This document shows positions 23,062 through 30,741 of a stretch of 36,204 nt of DNA, in pieces. How positions within the stretch are numbered: the stretch's first letter is position 1; every line of letters begins with the position of its first letter. Location of the stretch: positions 1 to 36,204 of the IMG/VR virus record IMGVR_UViG_3300034691_000025; one strand, written 5' to 3'. The notes beneath the pieces are model-generated. The model did no database searches, had not been told where the DNA came from, and worked only from the letters and a program-made list of their open reading frames with translations. The stretch comes from a virus. The position numbers and the translations under genes are program-made.

Positions 23062-25311
23062 ATGATCCTCCCTCCTGGCGTCTATCAGTCCATCGACAAG
23101 AACGGAATCGAGATCGGCGAGGGCTGGGTTACCAGCACACTCCCGATCTGGGCTCCCGGCTATTCGCAAGAGCTAGACCAACCGATCAGCATTTCGGCGG
23201 TCGACCTCGAAGGCCTTCGGTTCGTCGGGGCAAAGACCACAATCACGATTCGACAGACGCACGAGGCAACGAGCCTTGTGCTGTGGTCGGGAATCGCCAC
23301 GCTCATCGATGACCCGACGGGTGGCGGCGGAGGGCCAACGGATCTTCCGCTGCACGGCATGCTACCAGGGCGCGCAGCATCCGGCTCGCACCCCGTGAGC
23401 GCGATTTCTGGGCTCCCCGACGCGCTCGTCACGCTTGAGACTGAGATTGCCGGGAAAGAGCCCGCATTCACTGTTCTCCCAGCGACGAAAGGTGGCACCG
23501 GCCAGCCCCTCTACGCGATCGGCGACATCCTTGCTGCGGATACGGTCACAACCCTTTCGCGCCTACCTGACGTGGCGACAGGAAGCGCTTTGCTGTCGGG
23601 AGGCATTGATACACTTCCGACATGGGGACAGATCAGCAATATACACGTTGCCACAGGTGCCGCAATCGCATGGAGCAAGATCTCCAAAAGCGGGGCTTCC
23701 CCTGGCGACGTTGGTGCGGCCCCCGCGTTCGTCTCCGCTGCCGCAAATCTGTTCTGGGCAACTCCAAGCGGAGCATCCGGAGTGCCGTCTCTTCGCGCAA
23801 TCGCTGCCGTAGACATTCCGGACCTCGACACTGCGAAAATCACAACTGGCACTTTCGCAGATGCGCGAATCGCAAGTGCGGCAACGTGGAATGCGAAGCT
23901 CGGGACCTCCAACGTATCCGGAACCGCTAGGCAATTAGCGCGATTCATCGGGGCAAATACTGTCGGAAGCGATGGTGGGTTCAAGACCGACCAGGTCTCA
24001 TCGTCGACGGTGGGCCTCTACCTTGGCAGCGGGCTTGTCGCTTCACCGACCTACCTCCTGCTGGATGGCGCGGCCAACCAAGCAAAGCGCCTCGTCTTCA
24101 TGGATGCGGGCGTGGGCCGTTGGGCTATTGACCAGATCGCCACGTCGGCGCAATTTCGGATCCGAGCAATCGCGGGGGGTGTCGATGTCGACAATCCGGT
24201 TGCGATCGATAACGCGGCAGGCGGAACCATCGCGCTGGGCGGCACCACATCCCGCCCCGTCAACTGCAAATTCAGCCTCCAAATCAATGGCGTCGACGCG
24301 ATCACCTCGGCGCGCAAAGGCTCGCTGACTGGCCTTGACGTTACGGGCCGGATTTTCAGCACGGTATCGGGAGTAGCCACCTCCACAGCGGCGCTCGTCG
24401 TGTCGTCAGCGAATCCAGCGATGATCCTGAACGCTACCTCGAACTCTGTCGACGCCAAGATCTGGCGTATCTCCGCCTACGGCGCTGGCCAGTTCGGCAT
24501 CGATTCGTACAACGACGCAGAATCAAGCGCCATCCCCGTCCTCAACTTTTCCCGCGCCGCTGGCGTCGTGACGACCACAGTCGGAGCCACGGGCGGAACC
24601 GTGAACATCGCCGGGACGGTCAACCTCTCTAGCGGCCCGCTCCAGGTCGCAGGGGTAGATACGATTTCAGCAGCGCGGTTCGGTCTATTCTCGAATGGAG
24701 ATGACGCATCCGGCACTCTTCGCGCTGGCGAGGCGTGCATGGGCCGGAAGAATGGGAGCGGCGGGACAACGGCATGGTTCGGATTCACAGGGCTGAATAG
24801 CGCAGTCAATACAAACTACGGCGCGTTTTTCACTTCCACGCAGTCCCGTTTCGCGGGCGGCGGCGACTTCATCCTCCTCGGCGCATCTGCCAGCCAAATT
24901 TCCGTCGCGGGAGCCTTCACGATTTCCGCAGGAAGCCCGATCGCGCAATCGAGTACGGAGTTCAGCGGGAAGGTCGGATACAAAGACGGCATCGGCACTG
25001 CTCAAACCCAGGCCACCAGTAAATCGACCACGGTGGCTTTTCCCTCTGGAAAGACCTGCGGAACAATCACGATGAACGCGGCGGCGCTGGCCGCGAATGC
25101 CACGGTCTCATTCTCCCTCACCAGTGACCAGATCAGCCCAAATGACCAGATCGTCATCACGCACTCCAGCGGCGGGACGATGGGGGCGTATGGATTCGCG
25201 GTATTCCCATCAAGCTCGACATCAACCATCTACGTCCGGAATCTGACCGGTGGAAGTCTATCAGAGGCGATTATTCTGCGCATCATGATCCTGCGCAGCA
25301 CGGTCGCATAG
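23062..25311 (+). CDS. Tail fiber protein
   Basis: 749 residues. The start MILPPGVYQSIDKNGIEIG is chosen one base after the upstream stop. Typical fiber repeats are present: KGGTGQPLYAIGDIL, LSRLPDVATGSALLSGG and AAVDIPDLDTAKITTGTFAD. The end (SGGTMGAYGFAVFPSSST, then GGSLSEAIILRIMIL) resembles receptor-binding tips of other phage fibers. No S74-type autoprocessing chaperone is visible. A 7-bp hairpin (CTGCGCA 25276-25282, TGCGCAG 25292-25298) lies at the gene end. Confidence 0.75.
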   Translation: MILPPGVYQSIDKNGIEIGEGWVTSTLPIWAPGYSQELDQPISISAVDLEGLRFVGAKTTITIRQTHEATSLVLWSGIATLIDDPTGGGGGPTDLPLHGMLPGRAASGSHPVSAISGLPDALVTLETEIAGKEPAFTVLPATKGGTGQPLYAIGDILAADTVTTLSRLPDVATGSALLSGGIDTLPTWGQISNIHVATGAAIAWSKISKSGASPGDVGAAPAFVSAAANLFWATPSGASGVPSLRAIAAVDIPDLDTAKITTGTFADARIASAATWNAKLGTSNVSGTARQLARFIGANTVGSDGGFKTDQVSSSTVGLYLGSGLVASPTYLLLDGAANQAKRLVFMDAGVGRWAIDQIATSAQFRIRAIAGGVDVDNPVAIDNAAGGTIALGGTTSRPVNCKFSLQINGVDAITSARKGSLTGLDVTGRIFSTVSGVATSTAALVVSSANPAMILNATSNSVDAKIWRISAYGAGQFGIDSYNDAESSAIPVLNFSRAAGVVTTTVGATGGTVNIAGTVNLSSGPLQVAGVDTISAARFGLFSNGDDASGTLRAGEACMGRKNGSGGTTAWFGFTGLNSAVNTNYGAFFTSTQSRFAGGGDFILLGASASQISVAGAFTISAGSPIAQSSTEFSGKVGYKDGIGTAQTQATSKSTTVAFPSGKTCGTITMNAAALAANATVSFSLTSDQISPNDQIVITHSSGGTMGAYGFAVFPSSSTSTIYVRNLTGGSLSEAIILRIMILRSTVA

Positions 25312-25326
25312 AATCGCGATCCGAAC

Positions 25327-25335
25327 GTATATTCC
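25327..25335 (+). promoter_or_regulatory. GTATATTCC element before the lysis region
   Basis: The nonamer GTATATTCC is identical to that at 8198-8206. Eighteen bases upstream of TATATT is TCGCAT (25304-25309), similar to the -35 TTGCAT at 30735-30730. It lies in the 44-base gap between the fiber and the lysis-region genes. Confidence 0.4.
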
Positions 25336-25355
25336 ATGAAACCACGGAGCCGCCT

Positions 25356-25577
25356 ATGACTGACGCGACAAAGCCAGAAAATCCAACCGAATCCGTCGCG
25401 CTCGATGAGCTGAAAGAGTGGCAGACGAAGGTCAAGGAAGCGGAAGCGTATCTCGAGGCGCACAAGGAGGCGGTGCACGTCGCGAAGTTCCTAGCCGGGA
25501 AGATCACGGCGAAATACAGCCTCAAGCCAACTGACATCGTCGACGAGAATACCGGCGCGATCTCGAGGGGTGGGTAG
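25356..25577 (+). CDS. Small helical protein upstream of the lysis genes
   Basis: 73 residues, charged, with a central helix (LDELKEWQTKVKEAEAYLEA) and a short basic tail. CGGAG precedes the ATG. A 7-codon reading frame starting at 25336 ends exactly on this ATG, but is probably chance. The stop overlaps the next GTG (TAGTG). Similar small proteins occur before holins in other phages. Function unknown. Confidence 0.6.
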   Translation: MTDATKPENPTESVALDELKEWQTKVKEAEAYLEAHKEAVHVAKFLAGKITAKYSLKPTDIVDENTGAISRGG

Positions 25578-25867
25578 TGGCCATCCGTGGCGAAGCGATC
25601 CCGCTGACCCCGTCATGGGTCGCCGTCCTCATCGCTTTAGGCGGCGCGGTCTACGGCGCTGGCCAAGTCCTCTTCCAGGCGAAAGGCGACTACGCTACGA
25701 AAGCAGACATCGCGATTTGTGCCACGAAATCCGGCCAAGACTCCCTGTTCAATGCCCTCAAGGATCTCTCCTACGAAGTCCGGCGCATGGGTGAAAACCA
25801 GACGGCGTCGATTTCCTCCCGCAATCCCACCTCCGCACAGCGCGGCATGATCGCGAGGAATAGGTGA
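25577..25867 (+). CDS. Single-pass membrane protein, possible holin or pinholin
   Basis: 96 residues from a GTG overlapping the previous stop. One hydrophobic helix lies at about residues 13-30 (SWVAVLIALGGAVYGAGQVL), followed by a polar tail. It precedes the endolysin directly (TGATG overlap). The location suits a holin or a membrane partner of the endolysin. The two-helix protein after the endolysin is an equally good holin candidate. Confidence 0.55.
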   Translation: MAIRGEAIPLTPSWVAVLIALGGAVYGAGQVLFQAKGDYATKADIAICATKSGQDSLFNALKDLSYEVRRMGENQTASISSRNPTSAQRGMIARNR

Positions 25868-26298
25868 TGTACCAGCCTCGCCACTTCGCGCCGCACGAAC
25901 TTCTCCCTGGCCTTTCTGTCGACACGACATGGGTTGATCTGGATCCAGCGATCCGGGCTCGCCTTGACGACTTCCTCATCGAGGCCTGCGACGAGGTGCG
26001 CGACCTGCTTGGCGTGCCGTGCACCATCAACAACTACGCGATGGGCGGATCTCGCTCGTTCTGCGGGTGGCGCCCTCGGGATTGCGAAGTAGGTGCCAAG
26101 TGGAGCCAGCACAAGGAGGGGCGCGCCGCCGATCTTCATCCTGCTGGGATGCCTGCCGAAGTCGCGCGGAGCATCATTCGCCACGCCGTGACCGCTGGAA
26201 AGCTTCCGCACCTCGGAGGCGTGGAGAATGGCGTCCCGTGGCTGCACATCGACACGCGGCCCCGTGAGGCCGGGAAAGTGAAGTGGTTCAATGCTTAG
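25867..26298 (+). CDS. M15-family D-Ala-D-Ala-type peptidase endolysin
   Basis: 143 residues. It should cut peptidoglycan peptide cross-links. The zinc site of the M15/VanY-like fold is visible: SQHKEGRAADLH gives H82 and D89, and VPWLHID gives H127; E120 is a possible general base. The start MYQPRHFAPHELLPG is typical of phage M15A endolysins. No signal peptide is present, so it needs a holin. ATG 25867 is chosen; GTG 25864 is possible. It overlaps the next gene by eight bases. Confidence 0.85.
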   Translation: MYQPRHFAPHELLPGLSVDTTWVDLDPAIRARLDDFLIEACDEVRDLLGVPCTINNYAMGGSRSFCGWRPRDCEVGAKWSQHKEGRAADLHPAGMPAEVARSIIRHAVTAGKLPHLGGVENGVPWLHIDTRPREAGKVKWFNA

Positions 26299-26575
26299 CA
26301 CCATCCGCAAGCTCCTATCCGGCATCGACAACGTCACCCCCGACATTGGACGTTGGCTCTGGCTGGCCGGGTTCGTCGCGTACAACGGATTCCAGGGCTA
26401 CGCAATCCTCAAGGGCCAGCCGTGGAGCCCGCAAGAGTACGCCTTCGGGCTTGGGACCATCCTTGCCCTCGGTGGAGTTGGTGTAGCCGTGAAGGCATCT
26501 ACAGAGCCTAAGGCGACCACGCCGAAGGCTTCCGACCCATCCTATGGCGAATCCCTGAGCGAGGCGGCGAAGTGA
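26291..26575 (+). CDS. Two-helix membrane protein, probable holin
   Basis: 94 residues. Hydrophobic segments at about residues 21-40 (RWLWLAGFVAYNGFQGYAIL) and 52-68 (GLGTILALGGVGVAVKA) with a polar tail give a class II-like holin topology. It starts inside the end of the endolysin gene and its stop overlaps the spanin-like gene (GTGA). Holin activity is inferred from topology and position. Confidence 0.65.
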   Translation: MLSTIRKLLSGIDNVTPDIGRWLWLAGFVAYNGFQGYAILKGQPWSPQEYAFGLGTILALGGVGVAVKASTEPKATTPKASDPSYGESLSEAAK

Positions 26576-27102
26576 AGGGCTTTCCGTGGATCCTGATCGG
26601 CACACTCCTGGCCGCGCTCGCGTGGAACTACACCCACCCGCGCACCATCCGCGCCCTCCCAGCGACCGCTGCCGTCCGTGACTCGATCCAGATCCACCGC
26701 GACACTGTGCGCATCCAGACGACCGAGTACATCACCCGGATCAAGCGCGTACCAGCCGACACCCTCGGCCCGATCCTTCGCGCCCTCGCTGCCCGTCCCG
26801 TGGTCCGCGTTCACGACACACTCAAGCTGGATTCCAACGGCATCGACACGGGTTGCGTCGTCTTCCTGACCTGCTCCGAAGCGCGGCGCCTCGTCCTGCG
26901 CGATACGCTTCAGAAAGTCGCCCACGATTCCACGGCTGGCGATTTGCGGATCCAGACCGTCCGGGCCGATTCGCTCGCCGCCCATCTCAGCCAATGCTTG
27001 GACGACAAGTCGCGGGCCTACGGGAGCGGATTCCTTCACGGCGCCGCGACAGGTGCCGGGGTGTGTCTTAGTCTAAAAGCCGCCGTCAACTTTTTCTTTT
27101 GA
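26572..27102 (+). CDS. Spanin-like protein with N-terminal membrane anchor
   Basis: 176 residues from a GTG overlapping the holin stop. Residues 4-20 (FPWILIGTLLAALAWNY) form a signal anchor, followed by a periplasmic-type helical region (AAVRDSIQIHRDTVRIQTTE). The later part has several cysteines and ends with a second hydrophobic segment (ATGAGVCLSLKAAVNFFF). Inner-membrane spanins have the first layout and this position. The hydrophobic C-terminus could make it a unimolecular spanin-like protein with two membrane contacts, but no lipobox is present and no embedded Rz1-like gene is seen. Confidence 0.5.
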   Translation: MKGFPWILIGTLLAALAWNYTHPRTIRALPATAAVRDSIQIHRDTVRIQTTEYITRIKRVPADTLGPILRALAARPVVRVHDTLKLDSNGIDTGCVVFLTCSEARRLVLRDTLQKVAHDSTAGDLRIQTVRADSLAAHLSQCLDDKSRAYGSGFLHGAATGAGVCLSLKAAVNFFF

Positions 27103-27115
27103 ACTGGAGTCCATC

Positions 27116-27445
27116 ATGGCCGCAACCGTAGCTTGGAAAACCTTCGACACCGGCGCTCCCGCCTCTCCCATCGTCTCGAACGGGCGATTCCGTCTCGCAT
27201 CCCCCGCTTCCGTGCTGGGGACGCCCTCCCTGGCCATGCAGAGCGCAGGTCAGCAGGCGACGATCAATGTGTATAGCTCGGACAGCGAACGCATCGAGGC
27301 GGTCCTCTACGTCAGCGGGACGACTCCTGTGGCCATCGTTAATGCGGCAGGCCAGCCCTTCACGGCGCAAGGTCTGTTCAACCTCTCCATCGAGGTCACC
27401 GGCTGCACGAATGGCGAGGTGATCTACACCACCGACGAGCCTTGA
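27116..27445 (+). CDS. Small beta-rich protein at the end of the late operon
   Basis: 109 residues. CTGGAG precedes the ATG. The protein is beta-rich and small-residue rich (TGAPASPIVSNGRFRLASPA, then ATINVYSSDSERIEAVLYV). This resembles head-decoration or fiber-associated proteins, but no family is certain. Its last 50 bases overlap the converging minus-strand gene. No terminator hairpin is visible after it. Confidence 0.6.
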   Translation: MAATVAWKTFDTGAPASPIVSNGRFRLASPASVLGTPSLAMQSAGQQATINVYSSDSERIEAVLYVSGTTPVAIVNAAGQPFTAQGLFNLSIEVTGCTNGEVIYTTDEP

Positions 27446-27584
27446 ACGTCTCGATGGTGTACGGTAGGCCGTGGTAGTGGAGATTGGCACGGAACAGGCG
27501 GCGGTCCTCGTCGGAGAGGGCGGCGTATCCGTCGAAGGCGAAGAAGTCGATCCGAGGCTTTGCGCTGGGCTTGTGGGCGGTCAC
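27396..27584 (-). CDS. Small protein, last gene of the leftward early operon
   Basis: 62 residues from a GTG that overlaps the upstream stop (GTGA). The core is protein-like (FAFDGYAALSDEDRRLFRAN, then HGLPYTIETFK). The end overlaps the late gene on the other strand by 50 bases, and the last dozen residues are low quality. Function unknown. Confidence 0.5.
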   Translation of the reverse strand: MTAHKPSAKPRIDFFAFDGYAALSDEDRRLFRANLHYHGLPYTIETFKARRWCRSPRHSCSR

Positions 27585-27895
27585 TTTATCGCCTCCAGTT
27601 CATCTGCCCACGCCGCCACGCTCTCGGCCCATCGGAGCATTGACCCAGCTGTCGGCCAACCGGACTCGAGACCCTTGCATCCCTCCACGCCGTGACCGAC
27701 CGCAAGCATCCTCCGTGCGATCTCCCGCAGCTCGCCGGGGATCTCTTCGCGCTGGAGTGGGACGGCCTCCATGGTCACCGGACGAAGCTGACGAGCCTCG
27801 CGCAACGCCTCGCGACGGGTCAGGCCACGCCCTAGGTGGCAGTATTCCGTCGACACCGACCAAACGCCGCCTGATTGTTCGACGCGGATGATCAT
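27581..27895 (-). CDS. Phage early protein of unknown function
   Basis: 104 residues starting MIIRVEQSGGVWSVSTEYC. A beta hairpin is followed by LTRREALREARQLR, a helix typical of small phage DUF2188-like proteins, then a helical C-terminal half (ELREIARRMLAVGHGVEG). The ATG overlaps the upstream stop (ATGA), which fixes the start; the in-frame extension upstream is a shadow. Confidence 0.6.
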   Translation of the reverse strand: MIIRVEQSGGVWSVSTEYCHLGRGLTRREALREARQLRPVTMEAVPLQREEIPGELREIARRMLAVGHGVEGCKGLESGWPTAGSMLRWAESVAAWADELEAIK

Positions 27896-28065
27896 GCCGC
27901 GTACCCCGTCGCCACAGCCCACGCCGCCTGCCACGCGAGCCACTGTGCCCGTACGGTTGGTAGGCGGTAGTAGTTGGCCGCCGTCCGTTCGATCGCGCTC
28001 GACAGCCTGCCGTCATCAGACGCCCACCGCTCGAACTCTTCGCGGATGATTTGGTCGGGGGTCAT
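27892..28065 (-). CDS. 57-residue tryptophan-rich helical protein
   Basis: Reads MTPDQIIREEFERWASDDGR and continues to WLAWQAAWAVATGYAA. The pattern IxxEFExW with repeated W-x-x-W is common in small phage proteins from replication regions. It is coupled by ATGA at both ends, which is the main evidence for a gene this short. Function unknown. Confidence 0.6.
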   Translation of the reverse strand: MTPDQIIREEFERWASDDGRLSSAIERTAANYYRLPTVRAQWLAWQAAWAVATGYAA

Positions 28066-28310
28066 TGTCCGACCTCATCCGGATATTTACCCAGCTCTTG
28101 GATGTAGTCGGGATCGCCGATCAACTCATCTTCGGCAAACGGGAGGATCTGCCCACCCGTCACCCGAACGAAATAGATGGTCCCGTCAGGCAGCGCGGAT
28201 ACCTGGATCGAAACCACTTCCCCGATCAGATCCGGTATAATCCGATCGCCGATGCGCTTTTGGTGGGTCGTGACGATCTCACGAAGCCCGAATTTGGTGG
28301 AAATCTTCAT
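28062..28310 (-). CDS. Small beta-rich protein downstream of the helicase
   Basis: 82 residues starting MKISTKFGLREIVTTHQKR. Alternating hydrophobic residues (GEVVSIQVSALPDGTIYFVR) suggest a small barrel like SH3/KOW domains, and the tail is acidic. The ATG overlaps the helicase stop (ATGA). It may be a helicase-associated protein, but only position suggests this. Confidence 0.6.
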   Translation of the reverse strand: MKISTKFGLREIVTTHQKRIGDRIIPDLIGEVVSIQVSALPDGTIYFVRVTGGQILPFAEDELIGDPDYIQELGKYPDEVGQ

Positions 28311-29671
28311 GCCTTCATCGACCATTCTGAGGTTATGGCTGGTCGAAAGCGAGTGTAGGGTCCTTCGAACATCAGCTCGGTTGACGACTCTGCAGCGGAT
28401 CGTCCCTTCTGCAGATCAAGGACTCGTTTCGATGCAACGATCTTCGCTCGCTGATATCCTTGATCCTCGAGCTGGGATCGCTGCGCGTTCTTCATGGTCA
28501 AGATCACCCGCTTTGCCTTTGCTAGCTCTTCCGGCTCCGGGTGGTAGACCATCAGGATCGCGTCTGCGTCCTGGCGAATCCCGCCTGATTCTTTGATGTG
28601 GTGGAGTTTTGGCGTTCCTTCCCGGCTCGCCTCGTTGTTGAGCTGGGTCAGCGCGTAGACAACACAATCTAGACGCCTCGCCATGAGTTTGCAGTGTCTT
28701 GAGATCGCCGCGACCTCTTGGGCCCGGTTCGATTCGCCGCCGCGCTTCTTCCCGCCTTCCAGGAGTTGCAGATAGTCGATGATGATTGCGCCAAGCCCTC
28801 CCTTTGAGATCTTGAGGGCCCGGGCGGATTGCTCGATTTCGTGGATCGTTTGCGCTTCTGTGATGTGGATCCCGCGCCGAACAATTTGCGACCGCGCCTC
28901 GGCTCGCTCGAATTCCTGCAGGTTGCGCCCGCGAATCCGGGAAATCTCGATCTTCTTGGTTGTCCAGGGGATGATGCGCTCGATGATTTCGTCCGTGCTC
29001 ATTTCGAGGGATGCGATCAGCACATTTTCGCGCTCTCCAACCGATGCCCCGATCCCTGCAGCCAAAGCCGTCTTCCCGCCCCCTGAGAAGCCCCCTAAGA
29101 CGACGTAGTTACCCGGGCGAGGGATGTAGAGCTTATCAAGCCAGTCGATCCCTGTAGGGCACTCCCTGGGCATTTCTGTGGATAAGACCGAATCAAGCCC
29201 TGAGGCGGCATGAGTGTACCCGGATCGCGACCCCCCGGCGCCGTTGACGATGCCTGTCACCCTGGCGACGATGTCCGTCACGAGGCTATCAGCGTCCTCC
29301 GCTTCCTCGGATTGTGCTAGAGCCCAGCGGCCCAGCTCGATGATCTGGCGGCGCTTGTAGCAGTCCAGGATTGCCGCGATCTCGCCTTCCACCCCGACCA
29401 TAGAGACAGAAGACTCCATTATCTCCATCAGGTAGGCATCGCCCCCGACATGCTGTAGCTTCTCCGACCCCTGCAGGGCCGCGACGACTGTTCCAAGGTT
29501 CGGCGAAGAGGTTTCGGCCAGCTTCGCGACCGTCTCGAAAATCAACTGGTGGCGAGCGGAATAGAAATGCTCGATCCGGATTTTCGCGATTATCTCGTGG
29601 GCCCGGTCGCCGAATCGAATCATTCGGCCAAGGATCGCGCCCTCGAGTTCGGTATTGTTGGGAATTTCCAT
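28307..29671 (-). CDS. Replicative DNA helicase, DnaB family
   Basis: 454 residues, full DnaB length. The N-terminal domain (TELEGAILGRMIRFG onward, residues 7-115) is the hexamer collar that contacts loader or primase. The RecA-like core has Walker A GGFSGGGKT (193-201), the SLEMS segment (221-225), Walker B AIIIDYLQLL (295-304), ALTQLNNEASR (340-350) and ESGGIRQDAD (361-370). It should unwind the phage fork 5' to 3'. It is coupled to the replication protein gene just upstream (TGATG), as in P22 gp18-gp12. Confidence 0.92.
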   Translation of the reverse strand: MEIPNNTELEGAILGRMIRFGDRAHEIIAKIRIEHFYSARHQLIFETVAKLAETSSPNLGTVVAALQGSEKLQHVGGDAYLMEIMESSVSMVGVEGEIAAILDCYKRRQIIELGRWALAQSEEAEDADSLVTDIVARVTGIVNGAGGSRSGYTHAASGLDSVLSTEMPRECPTGIDWLDKLYIPRPGNYVVLGGFSGGGKTALAAGIGASVGERENVLIASLEMSTDEIIERIIPWTTKKIEISRIRGRNLQEFERAEARSQIVRRGIHITEAQTIHEIEQSARALKISKGGLGAIIIDYLQLLEGGKKRGGESNRAQEVAAISRHCKLMARRLDCVVYALTQLNNEASREGTPKLHHIKESGGIRQDADAILMVYHPEPEELAKAKRVILTMKNAQRSQLEDQGYQRAKIVASKRVLDLQKGRSAAESSTELMFEGPYTRFRPAITSEWSMKA

Positions 29672-30360
29672 CAGAGCCGCGCCAGTGCTTCGGGGTCAAT
29701 TCCGTCGAGGGCGTGCGGATCAAAAACCGAAGGATCGCTAGGCGCCGCGTATCCCGTGACCGCGGCGGGATGTTCCCTGCCCCAATTCCCCGCGCATGTT
29801 GCCGCCCTGCGGCGCCACTCCATCGGACGGCCTTTGTCCATCCATTCGCGGCCCTGGTAGTAGGCGAACGCACTCACGACATCGCCGATTGGCCACCACG
29901 GGTAGTTTGCCGCGGCATTGGATTTCCAGGAGTCGATCGAAGGCGGGAGCGTAGCTTCCGCGCTCTGTTGCTTCTTTGTTCTCTTTGTCTTGTTTGTTTG
30001 TTGTGTTGTGTTATTGGTAGCATCCGGTAGCTCAAGTGGTATACGGGGGTATTCCGCGGTAGATCCGGTAGCATCCGGTAGCGTTTCTTCTACCGGATCT
30101 ACCGCGGTAGCTTTGGTATACCGCGCAGACACGCGCTCGGATTGCTTCCTGGAGAACGCTTCAGCATCCTGTAGAGACGCTTTCCCCGCGGAAAAGCCCA
30201 TCCTCCATTCCATCGGGCACCCGTCGGCCGCATCTTCTCCCGCGGCACCAGCGAGCCACCCGCGGAGCCATCGTCCCGCCTCATCGTCGCTCATCAAGGC
30301 GGTTGCGTTCCGGGCTTCGGCGTGATCCATCTTGGACCAGTAATTCCGCTTACCGCTCAT
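29671..30360 (-). CDS. Replication initiator/helicase-loader-like protein carrying the origin in its gene
   Basis: 229 residues. The ATG at 30360 overlaps the upstream stop (ATGA); an in-frame extension to 30384 is less likely. The N-terminal 80 residues are helical and basic (YWSKMDHAEARNATALMSDD, then LQDAEAFSRKQSERVSARY). A low-complexity linker at residues 83-140 has repeated LPDAT and many T, K and Q. The C-terminal domain (residues 141-200) is tryptophan-rich (WKSNAAANYPWWPIGDVVSA). The order (DNA-binding part, linker whose DNA is repetitive, helicase-binding part) and the helicase gene next door resemble lambda O or P22 gp18. No sequence-level family match is claimed. Confidence 0.6.
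   Translation of the reverse strand: MSGKRNYWSKMDHAEARNATALMSDDEAGRWLRGWLAGAAGEDAADGCPMEWRMGFSAGKASLQDAEAFSRKQSERVSARYTKATAVDPVEETLPDATGSTAEYPRIPLELPDATNNTTQQTNKTKRTKKQQSAEATLPPSIDSWKSNAAANYPWWPIGDVVSAFAYYQGREWMDKGRPMEWRRRAATCAGNWGREHPAAVTGYAAPSDPSVFDPHALDGIDPEALARL
29971..30122. other. Candidate replication origin: iterons, large inverted repeat and T-rich run
   Basis: ATCCGGTAG occurs at 30022-30030, 30063-30071 and 30073-30081 and inverted at 30090-30098. CCGCGGTAGATCCGGTAG (30054-30071) is repeated as a perfect 18-bp inverted copy at 30090-30107. GGTATAC at 30038 and GGTATACC at 30115-30122 flank this as a further inverted pair, and CTACCGCGGTAG (30099-30110) is a palindrome. Adjacent, 29971-30015 is almost only T, C and G with many T runs and no A before 30013. 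Iterons next to a strand-biased easily melted stretch inside an initiator gene is the lambda ori plan. Confidence 0.6.
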
Positions 30361-30569
30361 GGGTGAACCTTGGATTTCCGCCATTCTAGGTTCGACAGGT
30401 AGGCGTTAAACCCGAAGATGTTCCCCTTCTCCTGTCCGGGGTTCTTTTTCCCCGCAAGGCCGTGGACGAGTCCATGTAGGAACTTCAATGCATCGTCGCC
30501 GTCCGTGATAAGCGATACCTCTAGAGCGAGGTCTGGCACGCTTACGGGGACATATCGAGGTCGTGTCAT
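30357..30569 (-). CDS. Small protein at the head of the replication genes
   Basis: 70 residues starting MTRPRYVPVSVPDLALEVSL. The middle (DDALKFLHGLVHGLAGKKN) is helical. The end NLEWRKSKVHP overlaps the replication protein start. An upstream extension is open but runs through the structured leader. The ribosome binding site is weak (AAAAGA), so its translation may depend on the leader RNA. Function unknown. Confidence 0.6.
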   Translation of the reverse strand: MTRPRYVPVSVPDLALEVSLITDGDDALKFLHGLVHGLAGKKNPGQEKGNIFGFNAYLSNLEWRKSKVHP

Positions 30570-30587
30570 GTTGGTCTTTTTTGAATA

Positions 30588-30695
30588 GCTTGCGCTCGAT
30601 CCTGGTAGAACCCAAGTCGCTGTTTCCAGCGAGCAAGTGACAGGAGAGCGCAAGCCGTTTCCGTACTCTTTACCGACGGGGTTCTACTTCCGTCG
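30588..30695 (-). ncRNA. Structured 5' leader RNA candidate
   Basis: Read leftward, four exact pairings fit one compact fold: CGACGG/CCGTCG (30695-30690 with 30679-30674), GCTTGCGCTC/GAGCGCAAGC (30655-30646 with 30597-30588), TCGCTG-GAAA-CAGCGA (30632-30617, a GNRA tetraloop on this strand) and GTAGAACCC/GGGTTCTAC (30687-30679 with 30613-30605). The last joins the first hairpin loop to the interior of the second helix, a pseudoknot, with one base shared with the first stem. The fold ends 19 bases before the first ATG and starts just after a promoter. Confidence 0.6.
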
Positions 30696-30706
30696 ACTAT
30701 TCCCTC

Positions 30707-30735
30707 AATCTACTCGATCGCGCCTCGGAATGCAA
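30707..30735 (-). promoter_or_regulatory. Leftward promoter TTGCAT-17-TAGATT for replication genes
   Basis: On the minus strand TTGCAT (30735-30730) is 17 bases from TAGATT (30712-30707). The predicted start is near 30700, at the 5' edge of the structured leader. It may act within the long early operon as an internal promoter. Confidence 0.6.
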
Positions 30736-30741
30736 GCGGGA

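Noticed and set aside
25336-25359. Seven-codon leader peptide ending on the start of the next gene
   Set aside because: Too short to judge and no ribosome binding site; probably coincidence.
26678-26869. Embedded Rz1-like gene in the spanin-like gene
   Set aside because: The alternative frame has no signal peptide or lipobox.
30660-30700. tRNA T-arm-like GGTTCTACTTCC segment
   Set aside because: The loop would be ten bases and no other tRNA arms fit; the segment is better explained by the pseudoknotted leader.
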